From assembly GCA_963680875.1 (NCBI GenBank), contig OY804585.1, positions 29,750,186 through 29,814,185 on the forward strand: 64,000 nt of DNA. Direction: 5' to 3'. The stretch comes from Bathymodiolus brooksi. Lineage: Eukaryota; Mollusca; Bivalvia; Mytilida; Modiolidae. The notes beneath the pieces were generated by a model that had not been told where the DNA came from, searched no databases, and saw only the letters and a list, made by a program, of their open reading frames with translations. Positions within the stretch are counted from its first letter, which is position 1, and each line of letters starts with the position of its first letter. The position numbers were made by a program, and so were the translations under genes. Positions 46,822 through 60,019 of this stretch are shown one piece after another.

Positions 46822-48399
46822 AAGAAAAGTAAGTTGAATAGTGAAAAGATATGAAAAATGTGGAAGAAACCTAAGTCGAATAGTGAAAAGACATGGAAAA
46901 TACAGAAGAAAAGTAAGTTGAATAGTGAAAAGACATGGAAGGTATGGAAGAAATCTAAGTTGAATAGTGAAAAGATTTGGAAAATACAGAAGGAAAGTAA
47001 GTTAAATAGTGAAAAGATAGGGAAAATATGGAAGAAAGCCAAGTTGAATAGTGAAATGATATGGAAAATATAGAAGAAAGGCAAGTTGAATATTGAAAAG
47101 ATATGGAAAATGTGGAAGAAAGGCAAGTTGAATAGTGATAAGACATGGACAAATACAATATGGAAGAAAGGGAAGTCTAATTGTGAAAAAGATATGGAAA
47201 ATACGGAAGAAAGTAAGTTGAATAGTGAAATGATATGGAAAATATGGAAGAAAAATAAGTTGAAGAGTGAGTGAAAAGACATGGCAAATACAATATGGAA
47301 GAAAGGGAAGTCTAATTGTGAAAAAGATATGGAAAATACGGAAGAAAGTAAGTTGAATAGTGAAATGATATGGAAAATATGGAATAAAAATAAGTTGAAT
47401 AGCGAAATGATATGAAAAATGTGGAAGAAAGGCAAGTTGAATAGTTATAAGACATGGACAATGTTGAAGAAAGGCAAGTTGAATAGTGAAAAGATATGAA
47501 AAATATGGAAGAAAACTAAGTTGAATAAAGAAAAGACATGGAAATTATGGAAGAAAAGTAAGTTGAAGAGTGAGTGAAAAGACATGGCAAATACAATAAG
47601 GAAGAAAGTCTAATTGTGAAAAAGATATGGAAAATACGGAAGAAAGTAAGTTGAATAGTGAAATGATATGGAAAATATGGAAGAAAGGCAAGTTGAATAG
47701 TGATAAGACATGGACAAATATGGAAAAAGGCAAGTTAAATAGTGAAAAGATATGAACAATATGGAAGAAACCTAAGTTGAATAGTGAAAAGTCATGGAAA
47801 ATACAGAAGAAAAGTAAGTTGAATAGTGAAAAGATTTGGAAAATAAGTTAAATAGTGAAAAGATAGGGAAAATATGGAAGAAAGCCAAGTTTAATAGTGA
47901 AATGATTTGGAGAATATGGAAGAAAAGTAGGTCGAATTGTGAAAAGATATGGACAATATGGAAGAAAGATAAGTTGAATAGTGAAAAGATATGGAAATTA
48001 TGGAAGACAAGTAAGTTGAATAGTGAAAAGATATGGAAAATACAGAAGAAACCTAAGTTGAATAGTGAAAAGACATGGAAATTATGGAAGAAAAGTAAGT
48101 TGAAGAGTGAAAAGACATGGCAAATACAATATAGAAGAAAGGCAAGTCGAGTTGTGAAAAAGATATGGAAAATACGGAAGAAAGTAGGTTGAATAGTGAA
48201 ATGATATGGAAAATATGGAAGAAAAATAAGTTGAATAGCGAAATGATATGGAAAATGTGGAAGAAATGCAAGTTGAATAGTGAAAAGATATGAAAAATAT
48301 GGAAGAAACAAAAGTTGAATAGTGAAAAGTCATGGAAAATACAGAAGAAAAGTAAGTTGAATAGTGAAAAGATATGAAAAATGTGGAAGAAACCTAAGT

Positions 48400-51300
48400 T
48401 GAATAGTGAAAAGACATGGAAAATACAGAAGAAAAGTAAGTTGAATAGTAAAAAGATATGAAAAATGTGGAAGAAACCTAAGTTGAATAGTGAAAAGACA
48501 TGGAAAATACAGAAGAAAAGTAAGTTGAATAGTGAAAAGACATGGAAGTTATGGAAGAAAAGTAAGTTGAATAGTGAAAAGATTTGGAAAATACAGAAGG
48601 AAAGTAAGTTAAATAGTGAAAAAATAGGGAAAATATGGAAGAAAGCCAAGTTGAATAGTGAAATGATTTGGAAAATATGGAAGAAAAGTAGGTCGAATTG
48701 TGAAAAGATATGGACAATATGGAAGAAAGATAAGTTGAATAGTAAAAAGATATGGAAATTATGGAAAACAAGTAAGTTGAATAGTGAAAAGATATGGAAA
48801 ATACAGAAGAAACCTAAGTTGAATAGTGAAAAGACATGGAAATTATGGAAGAAAGGTAAGTTGAAGAGTGAAAAGACATGGCAAATACAATATAGAAGAA
48901 AGGCAAGTCGAGTTGTGAAAAAGATATGGAAAATACGGAAGAAAGTAGGTTGAATAGTGAAATGATATGGAAAATATGGAAGAAAAATAAGTTGAATAGC
49001 GAAATGATATGGAAAATGTGGAAGAAAGGCAAGTTGAATAGTGATAAGACATGGAAAAATATGGAGGAAATGCAAGTTGAATAGTGAAAAGACATGAAAA
49101 ATACAGAAGAAAACTAAGTTGAAGAGTGAATGAAAAGACATGGCAAATACAATATGGAAGAAAGACAAGTCTAATTGTGAAAAAGATATGGAAAATACGG
49201 AAGAAAGTAAGTTGAATAGTGAAATGATATGGAAAATATGGAAGAAAGGCAAGTTGAATAGTGATAAGACATGGACAAATATGGGAAAAAGGCAAGTTGA
49301 ATAGTGAAAAGATATGAAAAATGTGGAAGAAACCTAAGTTGAATAGTGAAAAGACATGGAAAATACAGAAGAAAAGTAAGTTGAATAGTGAAAAGACTTG
49401 GAAGTTATAGAAGAAAAGTAAGTTGAATAGTGAAAAGATTTGGAAAATATGGAAGAAAAATAAGTTGAATAGCGAAATGATATGGAAAATGTGGAAGAAA
49501 TGCAAGTTGAATAGTGAAAAGATATGAAAAATATGGAAGAAACCTAAGTTGAATAGTGAAAAGACATGGAAAATACAGAAGAAAAGTAAGTTGAATAGTG
49601 AAAAGATATGAAAAATGTGGAAGAAACCTAAGTTGAATAGTGAAAAGACATGGAAAATACAGAAGAAAAGTAAGTTGAATAGTGAAAAGACATGGAAGTT
49701 ATGGAAGAAAAGTAAGTTGAATAGTGAAAAGATTTGGAAAATACAGAAGGAAAGTAAGTTAAATAGTGAAAAAATAGGGAAAATATGGAAGAAAGCCAAG
49801 TTGAATAGTGAAATGATTTGGAAAATATGGAAGAAAAGTAGGTCGAATTGTGAAAAGATATGGACAATATGGAAGAAAGATAAGTTGAATAGTAAAAAGA
49901 TATGGAAATTATGGAAAACAAGTAAGTTGAATAGTGAAAAGATATGGAAAATACAGAAGAAACCTAAGTTGAATAGTGAAAAGACATGGAAATTATGGAA
50001 GAAAAGTAAGTTGAAGAGTGAAAAGACATGGCAAATACAATATAGAAGAAAGGCAAGTCGAGTTGTGAAAAAGATATGGAAAATACGGAAGAAAGTAGGT
50101 TGAATAGTGAAATGATATGGAAAATATGGAAGAAAAATAAGTTGAATAGCGAAATGATATGGAAAATGTGGAAGAAAGGCAGGTTGAATAGTGATAAGAC
50201 ATGGAAAAATATGGAGGAAATGCAAGTTGAATAGTGAAAAGACATGAAAAATACAGAAGAAAAGTAAGTTGAAGAGTGAATGAAAAGACATGGCAAATAC
50301 AATATGGAAGAAAGACAAGTCTAATTGTGAAAAAGATATGGAAAATACGGAAGAAAGTAAGTTGAATAGTGAAATGATATGGAAAATATGGAAGAAAGGC
50401 AAGTTGAATAGTGATAAGACATGGACAAATATGGGAAAAAGGCAAGTTGAATAGTGAAAAGATATGAAAAATGTGGAAGAAACCTAAGTTGAATAGTGAA
50501 AAGACATGGAAAATACAGAAGAAAAGTAAGTTGAATAGTGAAAAGACTTGGAAGTTATAGAAGAAAAGTAAGTTGAATAGTGAAAAGATTTGGAAAATAT
50601 GGAAGAAAAATAAGTTGAATAGCGAAATGATATGGAAAATGTGGAAGAAATGCAAGTTGAATAGTGAAAAGATATGAAAAATATGGAAGAAACCTAAGTT
50701 GAATAGTGAAAAGACATGGAAAATACAGAAGAAAAGTAAGTTGAATAGTGAAAAGATATGAAAAATGTGGAAGAAACCTAAGTTGAATAGTGAAAAGACA
50801 TGGAAAATACAGAAGAAAAGTAAGTTGAATAGTGAAAAGACATGGAAGTTATGGAAGAAAAGTAAGTTGAATAGTGAAAAGATTTGGAAAATACAGAAGG
50901 AAAGTAAGTTAAATAGTGAAAAAATAGGGAAAATATGGAAGAAAGCCAAGTTGAATAGTGAAATGATTTGGAAAATATGGAAGAAAAGTAGATCGAATTG
51001 TGAAAAGATATGGACAATATGGAAGAAAGATAAGTTGAATAGTAAAAAGATATGGAAATTATGGAAAACAAGTAAGTTGAATAGTGAAAAGATATGGAAA
51101 ATACAGAAGAAACCTAAGTTGAATAGTGAAAAGACATGGAAATTATGGAAGAAAAGTAAGTTGAAGAGTGAAAAGACATGGCAAATACAATATAGAAGAA
51201 AGGCAAGTCGAGTTGTGAAAAAGATATGGAAAATACGGAAGAAAGTAGGTTGAATAGTGAAATGATATGGAAAATATGGAAGAAAAATAAGTTGAATAGC

Positions 51301-51552
51301 GAAATGATATGGAAAATGTGGAAGAAAGGCAAGTTGAATAGTGATAAGACATGGAAAAATATGGAGGAAATGCAAGTTGAATAGTGAAAAGACATGAAAA
51401 ATACAGAAGAAAAGTAAGTTGAAGAGTGAATGAAAAGACATGGCAAATACAATATGGAAGAAAGACAAGTCTAATTGTGAAAAAGATATGGAAAATACGG
51501 AAGAAAGTAAGTTGAATAGTGAAATGATATGGAAAATATGGAAGAAAGGCAA
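48400..51552 (+). repeat. Tandem 1150-bp higher-order units, nearly three copies
   Basis: Equivalent landmarks lie at 48465, 49615 and 50765, and at 49252, 50402 and 51552, exactly 1150 bp apart, with only a few substitutions between units. Each unit holds about 27 monomers. Related units start near 53674 and 58257. Confidence 0.85.
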
Positions 51553-54050
51553 GTTGAATAGTGATAAGACATGGACAAATATGGGAAAAAGGCAAGTTGA
51601 ATAGTGAAAAGATATGAAAAATGTGGAAGAAACCTAAGTTGAATAGTGAAAAGACATGGAAAATACAGAAGAAAAGTAAGTTGAATAGTGAAAAGATATG
51701 GAAAATACAGAAGAAACCTAAGTTGAATAGTGAAAAGACATGGAAATTATGGAAGAAAAGTAAGTTGAAGAGTGAAAAGACATGGCAAATACAATATAGA
51801 AGAAAGGCAAGTCGAGTTGTGACAAAGATATGGAAAATACGGAAGAAAGGCAAGTTGAATAGTGATAAGACATGGACAAATATGGGAAAAAGGCAAGTTG
51901 AATAGTGAAAAGATATGGAAAATATGGAAGAAAAATAAGTTGAATAGCGAAATGATATGGAAAATGTGGAAGAAAGGCAAGTTAAATAGTGATAAGACAT
52001 GGACAAATATGCAAGAAATGCAAGTTGAATAGTGAAAAGATATAAAAAATATGGAAGAAACCTAAGTTGAATAGTGAAAAGACATGGAAAATACACAAGA
52101 AAAGTAAGTTGAATAGTGAAAAGATATGAAAAATGTGGAAGAAACCTAAGTCGAATAGTGAAAAGACATGGAAAATACAGAAGAAAAGTAAGTTGAATAG
52201 TGAAAAGACATGGAAGTTATGGAAGAAACCTAAGTTGAATAGTGAAAAGATTTGGAAAATACAGAAGGAAAGTAAGTTAAATAGTGAAAAGATAGGGAAA
52301 ATATGGAAGAAAGCCAAGTTGAATAGTGAAATGATATGGAAAATATAGAAGAAAGGCAAGTTGAATATTGAAAAGATATGGAAAATGTGGAAGAAAGGCA
52401 AGTTGAATAGTGATAAGACATGGACAAATACAATATGGAAGAAAGGGAAGTCTAATTGTGAAAAAGATATGGAAAATACGGAAGAAAGTAAGTTGAATAG
52501 TGAAATGATATGGAAAATATGGAAGAAAAATAAGTTGAAGAGTGAGTGAAAAGACATGGCAAATACAATATGGAAGAAAGGGAAGTCTAATTGTGAAAAA
52601 GATATGGAAAATACGGAAGAAAGTAAGTTGAATTGTGAAATGATATGGAAAATATGGAAGAAAAACAAGTTGAATAGCGAAATGATATGAAAAATGTGGA
52701 AGAAAGGCAAGTTGAATAGTGATAAGACATGGACAATGTTGAAGAAAGGCAAGTTGAATAGTGAAAAGATATGAAAAATATGGAAGAAAACTAAGTTGAA
52801 TAAAGAAAAGACATGGAAATTATGGAAGAAAAGTAAGTTGAAGAGTGAGTGAAAAGACATGGCAAATACAATATGGAAGAAAGGCAAGTCTAATTGTGAA
52901 AAAGATATGGAAAATACGGAAGAAAGTAAGTTGAATAGTGAAATGATATGGAAAATATGGAAGAAAGGCAAGTTGAATAGTGATAAGACATGGACAAATA
53001 TGGAAAAAGGCAAGTTAAATAGTGAAAAGATATGAACAATATGGAAGAAACCTAAGTTGAATAGTGAAAAGTCATGGAAAATACAGAAGAAAAGTAAGTT
53101 GAATAGTGAAAAGATTTGGAAAATACAGAAGGAAAGTAAGTTAAATAGTGAAAAGATAGGGAAAATATGGAAGAAAGCCAAGTTGAATAGTGAAATGATT
53201 TGGAGAATATGGAAGAAAAGTAGGTCGAATTGTGAAAAGATATGGACAATATGGAAGAAAGATAAGTTGAATAGTGAAAAGATATGGAAATTATGGAAGA
53301 CAAGTAAGTTGAATAGTGAAAAGATATGGAAAATACAGAAGAAACCTAAGTTGAATAGTGAAAAGACATGGAAATTATGGAAGAAAAGTAAGTTGAAGAG
53401 TGAAAAGACATGGCAAATACAATATAGAAGAAAGGCAAGTCGAGTTGTGAAAAAGATATGGAAAATACGGAAGAAAGTAGGTTGAATAGTGAAATGATAT
53501 GGAAAATATGGAAGAAAAATAAGTTGAATAGCGAAATGATATGGAAAATGTGGAAGAAATGCAAGTTGAATAGTGAAAAGATATGAAAAATATGGAAGAA
53601 ACCTAAGTTGAATAGTGAAAAGACATGGAAAATACAGAAGAAAAGTAAGTTGAATAGTGAAAAGATATGAAAAATGTGGAAGAAACCTAAGTTGAATAGT
53701 GAAAAGACATGGAAAATACAGAAGAAAAGTAAGTTGAATAGTGAAAAGACATGGAAGTTATGGAAGAAAAGTAAGTTGAATAGTGAAAAGATTTGGAAAA
53801 TACAGAAGGAAAGTAAGTTAAATAGTGAAAAAATAGGGAAAATATGGAAGAAAGCTAAGTTGAATAGTGAAATGATTTGGAAAATATGGAAGAAAAGTAG
53901 GTCGAATTGTGAAAAGATATGGACAATATGGAAGAAAGATAAGTTGAATAGTAAAAAGATATGGAAATTATGGAAAACAAGTAAGTTGAATAGTGAAAAG
54001 ATATGGAAAATACAGAAGAAACCTAAGTTGAATAGTGAAAAGACATGGAA
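50800..54050 (+). repeat. Satellite higher-order block C, copy 1
   Basis: It matches 55383-58633 at a constant offset of 4583 bp, with rare substitutions (for example TATGGAAGAAAGG near 52700 against TGTGGAAGAACGG near 57288). Confidence 0.8.
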
Positions 54051-55382
54051 ATTATGGAAGAAAAGTAAGTTGAAGAGTGAAAAAACATGGCAAATACAAT
54101 ATAGAAGAAAGGCAAGTCGAGTTGTGAAAAAGATATGGAAAATACGGAAGAAAGTAGGTTGAATAGTGAAATAATATGGAAAATATGGAAGAAAAATAAG
54201 TTGAATAGCGAAATGATATGGAAAATGTGGAAGAAAGGCAAGTTGAATAGTGATAAGACATGGTAAAATATGGAGGAAATGCAAGTTGAATAGTGAAAAG
54301 ACATGAAAAATACAGAAGAAAAGTAAGTTGAAGAGTGAATGAAAAGACATGGCAAATACAATATGGAAGAAAGACAAGTCTAATTGTGAAAAAGATATGG
54401 AAAATACGGAAGAAAGTAAGTTGAATAGTGAAATGATATGGAAAATATGGAAAAAAGGCAAGTTGAATAGTGAAAAGATATGAAAAATATGGAAGAAACC
54501 TAAGATGAATAGTGAAAAGACATGGAAAATACAGAAGAAAAGTAAGTTGAAGAGTGAAAAGACATGGAAGTTATAGAAGAAAAGTAAGTTGAAGAGTGAA
54601 AAGATTTGGAAAATACTGAAGGAAAGTAATTTAAATAGTGAAAAGATATGGAAAATATGGAAGAATGCCAAGTTAAATAGTGAAAAGATATGGTCAATAT
54701 GGAAGAAAGATAAGTTGAATAGTGAAAAGATATGGAAATTATGGAAGACAAGTAAGTTGAATAGTGAAAAGATATGGAAAATACAGAAGAAACCTAAGTT
54801 GAATAGTGAAAAGACATGGAAATTATGGAAGAAAAGTAAGTTGAAGAGTGAAAAGACATGGCAAATACAATATAGAAGAAAGGCAAGTCGAATTGTGAAA
54901 AAGATATGGAAAATACGGAAGAAAGTAGGTTGAATAGTGAAATAATATGGAAAATATGGAAGAAAAATAAGTTGAATAGCGAAATGATATGAAAAATGTG
55001 GAAGAAAGGCAAGTCGAATAGTGATAAGACATGGACAAATATGGAAGAAATGCAAGTTGAATAGTGAAAAGATATAAAAAATATGGAAGAAACCTAAGTT
55101 GAATAGTGAAAAGACATGGAAAATACAGAAGAAAAGTAAGTTGAAGAGTGAATGAAAAGACATGTCAAATACATTATGGAAGAAAGGGAAGTCTAATTGT
55201 GAAAAAGATATGGAAAATACGGAAGAAAAGTAAGTTGAATAGGAAAAAAATTTGAAAATACAGAAGTAAAGTAAGTTAAATAGTGAAAAGATAGGGAAAA
55301 TATGGAAGAAAAGTCAGTTGAAGAGTGAAAAGACATGGCAAATACAATATGGAAGAAACGCTAGTCGAATTGTGAAAAAGAT

Positions 55383-58300
55383 ATGGAAAATACAGAAGAA
55401 AAGTAAGTTGAATAGTGAAAAGACATGGAAGTTATGGAAGAAAAGTAAGTTGAATAGTGAAAAGATTTGGAAAATACAGAAGGAAAGTAAGTTAAATAGT
55501 GAAAAAATAGGGAAAATATGGAAGAAAGCCAAGTTGAATAGTGAAATGATTTGGAAAATATGGAAGAAAAGTAGGTCGAATTGTGAAAAGATATGGACAA
55601 TATGGAAGAAAGATAAGTTGAATAGTAAAAAGATATGGAAATTATGGAAAACAAGTAAGTTGAATAGTGAAAAGATATGGAAAATACAGAAGAAACCTAA
55701 GTTGAATAGTGAAAAGACATGGAAATTATGGAAGAAAAGTAAGTTGAAGAGTGAAAAGACATGGCAAATACAATATAGAAGAAAGGCAAGTCGAGTTGTG
55801 AAAAAGATATGGAAAATACGGAAGAAAGTAGGTTGAATAGTGAAATGATATGGAAAATATGGAAGAAAAATAAGTTCAATAGCGAAATGATATGGAAAAT
55901 GTGGAAGAAAGGCAAGTTGAATAGTGATAAGACATGGAAAAATATGGAGGAAATGCAAGTTGAATAGTGAAAAGACATGAAAAATACAGAAGAAAAGTAA
56001 GTTGAAGAGTGAATGAAAAGACATGGCAAATACAATATGGAAGAAAGACAAGTCTAATTGTGAAAAAGATATGGAAAATACGGAAGAAAGTAAGTTGAAT
56101 AGTGAAATGATATGGAAAATATGGAAGAAAGGCAAGTTGAATAGTGATAAGACATGGACAAATATGGGAAAAAGGCAAGTTGAATAGTGAAAAGATATGA
56201 AAAATGTGGAAGAAACCTAAGTTGAATAGTGAAAAGACATGGAAAATACAGAAGAAAAGTAAGTTGAATAGTGAAAAGATATGGAAAATACAGAAGAAAC
56301 CTAAGTTGAATAGTGAAAAGACATGGAAATTATGGAAGAAAAGTAAGTTGAAGAGTGAAAAGACATGGCAAATACAATATAGAAGAAAGGCAAGTCGAGT
56401 TGTGAAAAAGATATGGAAAATACGGAAGAAAGGCAAGTTGAATAGTGATAAGACATGGACAAATATGGGAAAAAGGCAAGTTGAATAGTGAAAAGATATG
56501 GAAAATATGGAAGAAAAATAAGTTGAATAGCGAAATGATATGGAAAATGTGGAAGAAAGGCAAGTTAAATAGTGATAAGACATGGACAAATATGCAAGAA
56601 ATGCAAGTTGAATAGTGAAAAGATATAAAAAATATGGAAGAAACCTAAGTTGAATAGTGAAAAGACATGGAAAATACACAAGAAAAGTAAGTTGAATAGT
56701 GAAAAGATATGAAAAATGTGGAAGAAACCTAAGTCGAATAGTGAAAAGACATGGAAAATACAGAAGAAAAGTAAGTTGAATAGTGAAAAGACATGGAAGT
56801 TATGGAAGAAACCTAAGTTGAATAGTGAAAAGATTTGGAAAATACAGAAGGAAAGTAAGTTAAATAGTGAAAAGATAGGGAAAATATGGAAGAAAGCCAA
56901 GTTGAATAGTGAAATGATATGGAAAATATAGAAGAAAGGCAAGTTGAATATTGAAAAGATATGGAAAATGTGGAAGAAAGGCAAGTTGAATAGTGATAAG
57001 ACATGGACAAATACAATATGGAAGAAAGGGAAGTCTAATTGTGAAAAAGATATGGAAAATACGGAAGAAAGTAAGTTGAATAGTGAAATGATATGGAAAA
57101 TATGGAAGAAAAATAAGTTGAAGAGTGAGTGAAAAGACATGGCAAATACAATATGGAAGAAAGGGAAGTCTAATTGTGAAAAAGATATGGAAAATACGGA
57201 AGAAAGTAAGTTGAATTGTGAAATGATATGGAAAATATGGAAGAAAAACAAGTTGAATAGCGAAATGATATGAAAAATGTGGAAGAACGGCAAGTTGAAT
57301 AGTGATAAGACATGGACAATGTTGAAGAAAGGCAAGTTGAATAGTGAAAAGATACGAAAAATATGGAAGAAAACTAAGTTGAATAAAGAAAAGACATGGA
57401 AATTAAGGAAGAAAAGTAAGTTGAAGAGTGAGTGAAAAGACATGGCAAATACAATATGGAAGAAAGGCAAGTCTAATTGTGAAAAAGATATGGAAAATAC
57501 GGAAGAAAGTAAGTTGAATAGTGAAATGATATGGAAAATATGGAAGAAAGGCAAGTTGAATAGTGATAAGACATGGACAAATATGGAAAAAGGCAAGTTA
57601 AATAGTGAAAAGATATGAACAATATGGAAGAAACCTAAGTTGAATAGTGAAAAGTCATGGAAAATACAGAAGAAAAGTAAGTTGAATAGTGAAAAGATTT
57701 GGAAAATACAGAAGGAAAGTAAGTTAAATAGTGAAAAGATAGGGAAAATATGGAAGAAAGCCAAGTTGAATAGTGAAATGATTTGGAGAATATGGAAGAA
57801 AAGTAGGTCGAATTGTGAAAAGATATGGACAATATGGAAGAAAGATAAGTTGAATAGTGAAAAGATATGGAAATTATGGAAGACAAGTAAGTTGAATAGT
57901 GAAAAGATATGGAAAATACAGAAGAAACCTAAGTTGAATAGTGAAAAGACATGGAAATTATGGAAGAAAAGTAAGTTGAAGAGTGAAAAGACATGGCAAA
58001 TACAATATAGAAGAAAGGCAAGTCGAGTTGTGAAAAAGATATGGAAAATACGGAAGAAAGTAGGTTGAATAGTGAAATGATATGGAAAATATGGAAGAAA
58101 AATAAGTTGAATAGCGAAATGATATGGAAAATGTGGAAGAAATGCAAGTTGAATAGTGAAAAGATATGAAAAATATGGAAGAAACCTAAGTTGAATAGTG
58201 AAAAGACATGGAAAATACAGAAGAAAAGTAAGTTGAATAGTGAAAAGATATGAAAAATGTGGAAGAAACCTAAGTTGAATAGTGAAAAGACATGGAAAAT

Positions 58301-58633
58301 ACAGAAGAAAAGTAAGTTGAATAGTGAAAAGACATGGAAGTTATGGAAGAAAAGTAAGTTGAATAGTGAAAAGATTTGGAAAATACAGAAGGAAAGTAAG
58401 TTAAATAGTGAAAAAATAGGGAAAATATGGAAGAAAGCCAAGTTGAATAGTGAAATGATTTGGAAAATATGGAAGAAAAGTAGGTCGAATTGTGAAAAGA
58501 TATGGACAATATGGAAGAAAGATAAGTTGAATAGTAAAAAGATATGGAAATTATGGAAAACAAGTAAGTTGAATAGTGAAAAGATATGGAAAATACAGAA
58601 GAAACCTAAGTTGAATAGTGAAAAGACATGGAA
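55383..58633 (+). repeat. Satellite higher-order block C, copy 2
   Basis: It duplicates 50800-54050. The boundary at about 55383 follows a junction (ACGCTAGTCGAATTG) where a block-A-type monomer is joined directly to a block-C monomer, consistent with unequal exchange. Confidence 0.8.
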
Positions 58634-60019
58634 ATTATGGAAGAAAAGTAAGTTGAAGAGTGAAAAGACATGGCAAATACAATATAGAAGAAAGGGAAGT
58701 CGAATTGTGAAAAAGATATGGAAAATACGGAAGAAAGTAGGTTGAATAGTGAAATGATATGGAAAATATGGAAGAAAAATAAGTTGAATAGCGAAATGAT
58801 ATGAAAAATGTGGAAGAAAGGCAAGTCGAATAGTGATAAGACATGGACAAATATGGAAGAAATGCAAGTTGAATAGTGAAAAGATATAAAAAATATGGAA
58901 GAAACCTAAGTTGAATAGTGAAAAGACATGGAAAATACAGAAGAAAAGTAAGTTGAAGAGTGAATGAAAAGACATGTCAAATACATTATGGAAGAAAGGG
59001 AAGTCTAATTGTGAAAAAGATATGGAAAATACGGAAGAAAAGTAAGTTGAATAGGAAAAAAATTTGAAAATACAGAAGTAAAGTAAGTTAAATAGTGAAA
59101 AGATAGGGAAAATATGGAAGAAAAGTCAGTTGAAGAGTGAAAAGACATGGCATATACAATATGGAAGAAAGGCTAGTCGAATTGTGAAAAAGATATGGAA
59201 AATACGGAAGAAAGTAGGTTGAATAGTGAAATGATATGGAAAATATGGAAGAAAGGCAAGTTGAATATTGAAAAGATATGGAAAATGTGGAAGAGAGACA
59301 AGTTGAATAGTGATAAGACATGGACAAATATGGAAAAAAGGCAAGTTGAATAGTGAAAAGATATGAAAAATATGGAAGAAACCTAAGTTGAATAGTGAAA
59401 AGACATGGAAAATACAGAAGAAAAGTAAGTTGAAGAGTGAAAAGACATGGAAGTTATAGAAGAAAAGTAAGTTGAAGAGTGAAAAGATTTGGAAAATACT
59501 GAAGGAAAGTAAGTTAAATAGTGAAAAGATACGGAAAATACGGAAGAAAGCCAAGTTGAATAGTGAAATGATTTGGAAAATATGGAAGAAAAGTAGGTCG
59601 AATTGTGAAAAGATATGGACAATATGGAAGAAAGATAAGTTGAATAGTGAAAAGATATGGAAATTATGGAAGACAAGTAAGTTGAATAGTGAAAAGATAT
59701 GGAAAATACAGAAGAAACCTAAGTTGAATAGTGAAAAGACATGGAAATTATGGAAGAAAAGTAAGTTGAAGAGTGAAAAGACATGACAAATACAATATAG
59801 AAGAAAGGCAAGTCGAATTGTGAAAAAGATATGGAAAATACGGAAGAAAGTAGGTTGAATAGTGAAATGATATGGAAAATATGGAAGAAAAAAAAGTTGA
59901 ATAGCGAAATGATATGAAAAATGTGGAAGAAAGGCAAGTCGAATAGTGATAAGACATGGACAAATATGGAAGAAATGCAAGTTGAATAGTGAAAAGATAT
60001 GAAAAATATGGAAGAAACC

